From Omphiscola glabra (taxonomy: Eukaryota > Mollusca > Gastropoda > Lymnaeidae), in the NCBI GenBank assembly GCA_964017045.1, contig OZ024808.1, forward strand, positions 20,515,284 to 20,579,283: a stretch of DNA of 64,000 bases. The letters run 5' to 3'. The notes under the pieces were generated by a model that made no database searches, was not told where the DNA came from, and saw only the letters and a list, made by a program, of their open reading frames with translations. The translations under genes and the position numbers were made by a program. Below are positions 56,540-64,000 of the stretch, piece after piece. Every line of letters starts with the position of its first letter. The stretch's first letter is position 1.

Positions 56540-58938
56540 GGCTAGAGCTGCCCCCATGGTTATACTGAGCCTTAAGTCTATTGACCATAAGTGTGTACAT
56601 AACGTACACGTGAAGGAAGAGACTACCCGGAAAGCTATGAGCGCCCCACCTGTACGCAAGATTAACATTGGTACTTCTTTAGCCGATTTCAAGACCTATG
56701 GTCGTGCATTCTGTTAAGTCAAAAATAGAAATCCCATCATTAGTGCGCTAAATCTGGCCACCTTTTCCCCCACCCTATAAAATGTATCCACGTTTATTTC
56801 AGTTACAAACTGGTTCGAATTAACGTAAATTGATTTAAGGCGCGTTACCCGATCTCTCTGTTTGTTTGATCTGCTTCCTGGCGGTGCACAGCACACCCTT
56901 CTCTTTGTCAGAGATTTCATCACCACTGCAACAGTCAGAGAAATGGTCTCGGGGCTCCGTTAGCCGCCCGGCGTGCGCGCCCCCGCACTTTGTGGTCATG
57001 AGATCATTAGACTTTTTGTGCCCAAACAAAAAACAAAAACAAAAAACTAAAACATGTTTTACTCCGTTTTGTTTTGTTTCTCATCTTTTTTATTTGTTGT
57101 TTTTGTTGTTTATTTTATGTGGATGTATGATTGTTTGAATGAACAGAGTGTTTGGTTAGGTGTTTGTTTACATGCGTGAAATTTTCACTCAGTTTATCAT
57201 TTTCTTTTGACGTGGTCACGTGACAGGCGTTGATCGTCTCGGTGCCAACATCGCGTCTACTTCTGGGTCGACAGAGGCGGATTGACACTGTCTATAAAAT
57301 TATATTTGCCTACTGTGTCTGCTCTGCGTCTGATTGAACGGGGGGGGGGGGGGGGCCTCAAATCTACTTTTTTCTAGGTTAAGGGTTAAGTCATTTTAAC
57401 AATGATATTATAAGCATTGGATGTTTTCAAAAGTAAACAAAATACCTCATTTCGATAATTTAATGATTAACTTGATTACCAAAAAGTGGAACAATATTTT
57501 TAAAAGTCTCAAAATGCATTACGCAAGGAAAGACTGAAGAGGTGAAGTCGAACACTCACTGAAACCAAAAGGAGTTGAATTTAATATGGACGAAAAGTAA
57601 ATATGTCTTATTTTTGTTAATATTTTAATAATATTTTTAAATAATATTTTAAACTAAGACTTTCTCTGCGTAATGCATTTTTAAGAAATTTTAAACGATT
57701 TTCTCCTTTTTATTGCATTTACACTCGTCTTTGATAGAAAGTCTTTTCTATTTTTTTTTTTTTTTTTTACAAATATTTATACATTTTTGCTGTTTTAATT
57801 TTTGTTATATTGTATTTGGAAACACAAGTGGATACTAAAAATAGTTCATTAACTTATTGTTATTACTAAGTGAGAATATTGGTTTGTGACAAGCCTTCTA
57901 GATCATTGTTCCGATGACGCGTGGACCGACACTCGTTAGCGAACATTACATTACCGGTCCGCATAGCATGAATATTTATGGTCAAATAAACCATTTTGTA
58001 CAACTCTCTGGTGTAATTTCAAAACGTGTCCACTTAAAAGTATGGGAACCTCTGCACTACCCAGTAAACGTAGTTTGAATATTGTTTCAGCTGGGACGTA
58101 CATAACTATCTCTTACGGGATGTGCTGTCAGGAATACAAAATACATGGACATGTAATTACCTCAATTTCGTCTTAAACCTTCGGCCCTCGGGCCCCATCC
58201 GGCCCTCCAATATTCCATAACACTGCCGGCCTAACTATAATATGGGCACTCATGTATAGCTGTAACAAATAGTGAGCCAAATAGTGACCATTTGACAAGA
58301 TTTTTTTAAACACCACCACGTCTGGCAGGAACTAGTTGATCTTGGATAGTAACTCATCTAGGAGAAGGAGAGCTTAGAATTCGAACCCGTAGATAGAGTC
58401 CCGTGCGCGGTATTGCAATAACCTAACTCTATATTCATTAATATTTTTTTCATTGTAAATTTTGTATACTTTTATTTTGTGATTATTTGTCTGCAAAAAA
58501 AGTAAGACAGGTTAAGTGTTTTTTTTAGAAATATCTTCATACTTTTTTCACTTTTTTCACACAGTCCGCACCTACCAGTGTCCGGGGCGGGGGGGGGGGG
58601 GGGGGGGGGAAGTGAGCCGTGTCTTGATTAAAAAAAAAGAATAAAGACCTCAGGTTTAAAGTCTAAATTTTGGATCGTGGGGACACAGCTAGTGAAGCTA
58701 ACGCAGAAAACATATATTATTTCATTTTAATTATATTTAATTAACTACTTTGATAAATACAATTGTTCTTCCAATGTTCCCAAAATGTTATGCCAAGAAA
58801 TTGGTTAAATGTATGCTTGTTTGAATGGACAATACATACATATATATATATTTATTTATTTATTTAAAGATAAAATATTGCGTTAAACTTAGAACCTATC
58901 TATCCAAGGCGTAAAATCAATTAAGCCTTGCATACGCC
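56540..58938. other. 2.4-kb stretch with no recognised gene
   Basis: No supported exon. G runs at 57342-57354 and about 58586-58610, a T run at 57751-57769, and CGGCCCTCGGGCCCCATCCG near 58183, which recalls the GC palindrome of the element at 53033. CGGGTTCGAATTCT on the minus strand near 58390 looks like a pol III B box, but I see no matching A box or tRNA fold. Confidence 0.4.
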
Positions 58939-59128
58939 CAGAGGCGTAACTAGAGTTTTTGGCGCCCGGGGACAAGTTTAATTTTAAAGCGCCCTCTTTT
59001 CCTTTATTCAACTCTCAATCCCATTATTTTCATCAAAAAAATAATACAAAAGCACATTTTGGCGCCCCTTACTAGCTGTCCCCCGGGTACATCTGTACCC
59101 CCTGTCCCCCCCCCACGCTACGCCTCTG
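58939..59128 (+). mobile_element. hAT-type MITE (CAGAGGCGTA ends)
   Basis: Begins CAGAGGCGTAACTAG and ends CACGCTACGCCTCTG, giving inverted repeats of about 10 bp. The flanks CATACGCC (58931-58938) and CATACACC (59129-59136) match at 7 of 8 positions. The interior has GGCGCCC/GGCGCCCC words on both sides. No coding capacity. Confidence 0.8.
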
Positions 59129-59464
59129 CATACACCGATAGCGTGTTGCGTGGATGTAATGCATTCTTTGCTGTTTACTTTGCAGGCTGAGTCAACCAAA
59201 TAGAATTGCCCCCACTAGAATCCACCTCAGATTCTAGACAAAAACACCAACCTAATTATGTGCAGTTATATACAAGTGTGACAACTGTACATGGTTTTTA
59301 TTTTAATCAGCAAAAATAAAATTAAAATGTGGTTGAGGGGGTTTGTAAATGAATTGGGAGGTCAGATTGTATTCCTGGATACGTCACTTCACTGCTTTCG
59401 TTAAATATCAGGCTTGACTCTACTGAAAGACACGTCCTTAACGACATTGCACCATTAATGCAAC

Positions 59465-60045
59465 TATATCTCTCTCATCCCCCCTCTCTCCCTCTCTCTC
59501 TCAATATCTCTCTCTCATTCTCTCTCTGTGTCTCTATCTAAATCTCTCTCTCTATGTCCCTCTCAATCACTTTTTTTCTCTTCCTCTCAATCTCTCTCCC
59601 CTTTTCTATCTCTCTAATTCTCTCTCAATTTCTCTCGCTCTCTGTCTCTATGTCTCTCTATCAATCTCTCTCCCTCTGTATCAATGTCTCTCTCTCTCTT
59701 TCTGTCAATCTCTATCTTTCTCTCTCTCTATCAATCTCTCCCTCTCGCAATCCTCTCAATCTCTCTCTCACTTTTTCAATCTCTATCCCCCTCTCTCTCT
59801 TCCTCTCTGTCTCTCTCTCAATCTCCCCCATCTCTTTCTCTCTCCCTCTCTGTCTCTTTTTCTCTTTCTCGCTCTCCAGTTAAGTTGTCTCATATACTTA
59901 TGTAACCCCTGGTTTAGGTGCTGAACCTCTTTCTCTCTTCCTCTTTCTCTCTTCCTCTTTGTCTCTTCCTCTTTGTCTCTTCCTCTTTGTCTCTTCCTCT
60001 TTGTCTCTACCTCTTTCTCTCTTCCTCTAATCCTCTTTCCGTGAC
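59465..60045 (+). repeat. CT-rich simple-sequence region
   Basis: A 420-bp block of CTCTCTCAATCTCT-like microsatellite, then a short non-repetitive gap at about 59877-59925, then a separate 12-bp array of TCTTCCTCTTTG. The Ser/Leu-rich frames are artefacts. Confidence 0.92.
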
Positions 60046-60177
60046 TTCTTGACGGCTAAAAGCCAAATGAGATGTGCTCGCTCACGTGGCTTTTGATGTG
60101 ACTCGAATTTATCAAGACGTTTTTCTTGTTGTTGCAGTAGAAATTTAGGTCTTGTTATTTCTTGATTTTGACATAGT

Positions 60178-60330
60178 CAGCGGCGTACCTTGACTCGAAG
60201 TCATACTGAGTGAGGAGCTCCCAAAATTGCGCCAAAGAGCACAGACATATAATTTATCTATGTTATTTATAAAACTTAAAAGTGCCAATCAGGGCGGTCG
60301 CCCCCTTAACCGGACGTAGGTACACGGCTG
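60178..60330 (+). mobile_element. hAT-type MITE (CAGCGGCGTACC ends)
   Basis: Left end CAGCGGCGTACCTTG; the inverted right end is CAGCCGTGTACCTACG. The flanks GACATAGT and AACATAGG match at 6 of 8 positions. Ends are related to those of the CAGAGGCGTA element. Confidence 0.6.
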
Positions 60331-60615
60331 AACATAGGTCACTAGCTGACCATTTAAATCGTGTGCGAAAAATAACCATTCGTAAATTCCGCTCTACTTT
60401 CATTTGGCAATGAAGATACAAAAAACGAAATCATGACGTCAATTGACTGGAGTCCGAGTCTGGAGCAGATGTTTCTACTCAGAATGTGTACTATAACGTA
60501 TGTAGAGCACACATCTTTTGCTGCCCTCTTGGACACTACTTCTCAGCTAAGTGCTGTAATATTTTTTTTATTTTTTTGATATTTTTAAATTTTATTCGTT
60601 TTTTCTGTTTGTTCG

Positions 60616-60716
60616 CTGATGAAGGCTTCCTGCCGACACGTTCGTTGTTTTGTTGCGTTCCTTTTTTCAGGTTAACCTTGCTGTGTTTTACTAATGTCCT
60701 ATTGCGCTAACCTGAA
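60616..60716 (+). other. Second hammerhead-like motif with hairpin
   Basis: CTGATGA (60616-60622), a GGC/GCC stem and GACAC (60635-60639, where the hammerhead core has GAAAC), then a 9-bp inverted repeat TTCAGGTTA/TAACCTGAA at 60666-60674 and 60708-60716. The arrangement resembles 51032-51090. Confidence 0.28.
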
Positions 60717-60719
60717 TGT

Positions 60720-61638
60720 AGTCTCTCCCCCCCCCCCCTTTTTATTACCCTTTAGATAACGGATGAAGGAAAAATGAAAAAAAAAAAAAACACACTTTTC
60801 CATCTAGCTGTGACCACTCCAAAGCAGCCTCTTCTGTGCCCTTCCTGCTATCAATTCATCATCTCCTGGCATTCCATGGGACCCAGTATCACAAAATCAC
60901 TGAAAAATGATACCGCTACCCCTCCCCCAGCGTTCCGTCCATCGGTGCTGAGGGCTGAGTGCGTCGTTGTCGGCGATTTGTACTGCCGCGTGACCTTTGA
61001 ACCGTCAACGTCCTCGTATGAATCGGCCACCCCACACATTCCGCCTTATCCCCCCTTTCCACCAATCAACTGTGTCTCGACTTGATCCAAACTTTTGATA
61101 ACAAACAGAGGCGTCCCATTTAATCCGCCGTACCCCAGTGGCTGACACCAGGCGGGACATTTTATGGTTGATTTATGGCCCGTACCCTGGCCGAAAAGCT
61201 CAGTTCACTTGACCTTAAAAGAGTGTATACTATTTTTTTATGGCCCTGTGGTCATTCAGGTAAGAGGACAACACAAAATAAAGACCGGGGGGGGGGGGGG
61301 TGGGAGGGAGATTTGTATCAAGCAAAGAGACAGGGTCAGGGTGCCGGGTTATGTTGTACTCATCTCACTGTTCAAGTTAACCTATGGACTAGTGGTAAGC
61401 CCCCCCCCTAAAAACTAGAGATCTCGTGTTTGTTGGTGTACAGTGCTATGATCCAACTGCTGGGGTAGCGCCGAATATCTATTGATTGATGGCCGATTAA
61501 TCGGTCACTGAATATTAAATATTTTTATGTAGTTTGTTTTTGAGAGTTTAGGTTATCCATTATATTATGTTTATATCATTCCAAATAGTCGATTATGTAT
61601 TTCTTCCCCTTCTTTGGTGCAACGCTGCCATAGATTGT
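60720..61638. other. Stretch with no recognised gene
   Basis: C/G runs at 60727-60737, 61287-61300 and 61400-61408. The ORFs at 60774-61085 and 61164-61418 show no domain or splice context. Confidence 0.4.
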
Positions 61639-62582
61639 ATAACATTGCCTAAGACTGTGCAACCCTACCAAAGACTGTGCAACCCTGCCAAAGACTGTGC
61701 AACCTTACCAAAGACTGTGCAACCTTGCCAAAGACTGTGTAACCCTACCAAAGACTGTGCAACCCTACCAAAGAATGTGCTACCCTACCAATTACTGTGC
61801 AACCCTACCAAAGACTGTGCAACCCTGCCAAAGACTGTGCAACCTTACCAAAGACTGTGCAACCTTGCCAAAGACTGTGTAACCCTACCAAAGACTGTGC
61901 AACCCTACCAAAGAATGTGCTACCCTACCAATTACTGTGCAACCCTGCCAAAGACTGTGCAACCCTACCAAAGACTGTGCAACCTTGCCAAAGACTGTGT
62001 AACCCTGCCAAAGACTGTGCAACCCTACCAAAGACTGTGCAACCTTACCAATGATTGTCCAACCTACCAAAGACTGTGCAACCCTACCAAAGACTGTGCA
62101 ACCCTGCCAAAGACTGAGCAACCCTACCAAAGACTATGCAACGTTGCCAAATACTGTGTAACCCTGCCAAAGGATGTGCAACCCTACCAAAGAATGTGCA
62201 ACCCTAACAATGATTGTGCAACCCTACCAAAGACTGTGTAACCCTACCAAATAATGTGTAACCCTGCCAAGGAATGTGCAACCCTCCCAACTACTGTGCA
62301 ACCCTAAAAAGATTGAGCAACCCTACCAATGATTGTGCAACCCTACCAAAGACTGTACAACCCTACCAAAGACTGTGCAGCCCTACCAACTACTGTGCAA
62401 CCCTACCAAAGACTGTGCAACCATACCAACTACTGTGCAACCCTACCAAAGACTGTGCAACCCTACCAACTACTGTGCAACCCTACCAAAGACTGTGCAA
62501 CCCTATCAACTACTGTGCAACCCTACCAAAGACTGTGCAACCCTACCAACTACTGTGCAACCCTACCAAAGAATGTAACCCT
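61639..62582 (+). repeat. 20-bp tandem array
   Basis: About 47 units of CAACCCTACCAAAGACTGTG. Higher-order structure is visible: a roughly 100-bp pattern in the first 400 bp (with CTACCCTACCAATTACTGTG once per block), and a 40-bp dimer alternating CAAAGACTG with CAACTACTG in the last 200 bp. A 224-codon frame results from 20-bp units reading through all three phases without a stop. Confidence 0.96.
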
Positions 62583-63424
62583 GCCGGTGCGGATTTGTAG
62601 CTAACTGTTATGAGGGATGACGTGTTTTGATACACGCTTGGCACGCTTCCACGTGCATGACTTCTTTCAAGTCGGTCCCATGTTGGGGCGGCTAGAAAAA
62701 ATATCCCTTTGTTGACATTTTTGTTTACTATCGTCCGTTTCTGTCGAACATGATAGAACGATCCAGAGAATGCGGGAAGCAGTAAGACTGCGTATTCCAT
62801 TTCCAGAATGATCATCTGAAACTGGGTATAAAAGGCATAAGAATAAATGATGGGAGAGATTTTTTTCTTTTGATCACGAGATGTGCTGTGTCATACTTTG
62901 TTGTGTGTAGAGTTTTCTATTTCCTCATACAAATTTGTGCTCATTGTATTTTTATATACAGTACCGGTACCAACAAATATGTAAGTTTTTAATTGTAATC
63001 ATATTTCTCTTGCTGTTATTATTTAATTGAAGTTCACAAATTAAAAAGTTATTAATTGTAATTAGCTCTGGCCTTGATTGTCGTTTTATTTGTTATTATT
63101 TTTAAACTTTGGGTATCGTTCTTTATTATGGACTGTTGTTAGAACGTGCCATAGACTAAAATTAAGAGATTAAATTCTCCATTTACAACGGTCCGTAATA
63201 CTAACAGCGGAGCTGGACCAAAAAAAAAAGTTTTCTATACAACTCTGAATTGTATATTTCGATTATTTAAAGTTAAATTAGTCTTTGGTTAGCGAAGAGA
63301 ACGAGAGCAAGAGATTTACTTGAAAGTGGCGTCACACACTTTGTAACAATTCTCTATAAGATAAACCAATCTTCTGAACGAACCATTATGGAATCTGATA
63401 TTTTATTTTTATCTTTGAAGAAGC
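62583..63424. other. Stretch with no recognised gene
   Basis: AT-rich apart from 62583-62700. No exon or repeat recognised. Confidence 0.45.
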
Positions 63425-63429
63425 TTTAA

Positions 63430-64000
63430 AATTTAAACCATCTGTTGAACCATCTGTTGAACCATCTGTTGAACGATCTGTTGAACGATCTGTTGAACCA
63501 TCTGTTGAACGATCTGTTGAACGATCTGTTGAACGATCTGTTGAACGATCTGTTGAACCATCTGTTGAACGATCTGTTGAACCATCTGTTGAACGATCTG
63601 TTGAACCATCTGTTGAACCATCTGTTGAACGATCTGTTGAACCATCTGTTGAACCATCTGTTGAACCATCTGTTGAACCGTCTGTTAAACCATCTGATGA
63701 ACCATCTGTTAATCCATATGTTAAACCATCTGTTAAACCATCTGTTAAACCTTTTGTTGAACCATCTGTTGAACCATTTGTTGAACCATCTGTTGAACCA
63801 TCTGTTAATCCATATGTTAAGCCATCGGTTAAACCTTTTGTTGAACCATCTGTTGAACCATCTGTTAATCCATATGTTAAACCATCTGTTAAACTTTTTT
63901 TGAACCATCTATTGAAACACCCGTCGCACCATCGGTTGAATCATCCGTTTCACCATCTGATGAGTCAGCCGTTGAACCATCTATTTAACCCTCTGTTGAA
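63430..64000 (+). repeat. 12-bp tandem array running off the window
   Basis: About 47 units of GTTGAACCATCT, with GATCTGTTGAAC variants in the left half and GTTAAACCATCT or GTTAATCCATAT variants from about 63680. The array continues to the last base, so its full length is unknown. The long frames on both strands (NRWFNRSF and LLNHLLND) are artefacts of a period divisible by three. Confidence 0.96.

Noticed and set aside
58340..58430. tRNA gene or tRNA-derived SINE on the minus strand
   Set aside because: A B-box-like GGGTTCGAATTC is present, but I could not find a matching A box, cloverleaf arms or acceptor stem.
61567..62241. A 224-codon open frame of repeated CATLPKTVQPYQRL
   Set aside because: It consists of the 20-bp array read through three phases that all lack stops; only about 24 codons are outside the repeat and they show no domain.
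63426..63908. Long opposite-strand frames (NRWFNRSF and LLNHLLND)
   Set aside because: Both come from the 12-bp array. Frames open on both strands over the same bases are a by-product of the simple unit.

Overview
This is a repeat-rich piece of an animal nuclear genome. There are no operons, ribosome binding sites or dense coding. It holds one interrupted gene with canonical GT-AG introns, several LINE remnants, many short inverted-repeat DNA transposons and about thirty unrelated tandem arrays. The LINE types, the SPIN-like hAT elements and the style of the gene suggest a mollusc, most likely a heterobranch or pulmonate gastropod. That placement is an inference from familiarity with these repeats, not from a search.

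The one well-supported protein-coding gene is on the minus strand between 29382 and 15343. I assembled eight exons by eye from splice sites and reading phase. They join without a frame break into a 391-residue protein with a short cytosolic tail, one membrane segment, a coiled-coil stalk and a METTL24-like (Methyltransf_22 type) methyltransferase domain. Its introns are full of minisatellites: 14-bp arrays in introns 1 and 7, 70-bp in intron 2, 26-bp and 43-bp in intron 3, and 32-bp in intron 4. A 2.6-kb array of 40-bp units lies upstream of the start exon.

Layout. 0-15 kb: a hAT element with a perfect 8-bp target duplication (540-1702), many minisatellites, and a LINE C-terminus whose end has been amplified into a 68-bp array (10.3-11.0 kb). 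15-30 kb: the METTL24-like gene. 30-37 kb: the 40-bp array, then two degenerate LINEs (34.07-34.68 and 34.85-36.24 kb). 37-44 kb: AT-rich sequence without genes, and a second copy of the hAT element carrying a nested LINE tail. 44-49 kb: a GC-rich retroposon-like element with a 13-bp target duplication, a terminal-inverted-repeat element, a SPIN-like hAT and a possible transposase remnant. 50-56 kb: large 19-, 24-, 26- and 25-bp arrays and a composite inverted-repeat element. 56-64 kb: more hAT-type MITEs and 20-bp and 12-bp arrays, the last running off the window.

By rough addition, tandem arrays fill about a quarter of the window. The signals I think most deserve follow-up are: (i) a 43-bp array that repeats the 5' splice site of exon 3 of the methyltransferase gene; (ii) a dispersed repeat in inverse orientation at 8.3-9.1 and 49.9-50.9 kb that carries both a 19-bp satellite and a conserved 61-bp exon-like block; (iii) a LINE 3'-terminal hairpin supported by compensatory changes; (iv) a GC-rich element with retroposon-like target duplications but no poly(A) tail; and (v) two hammerhead-like sequence motifs.
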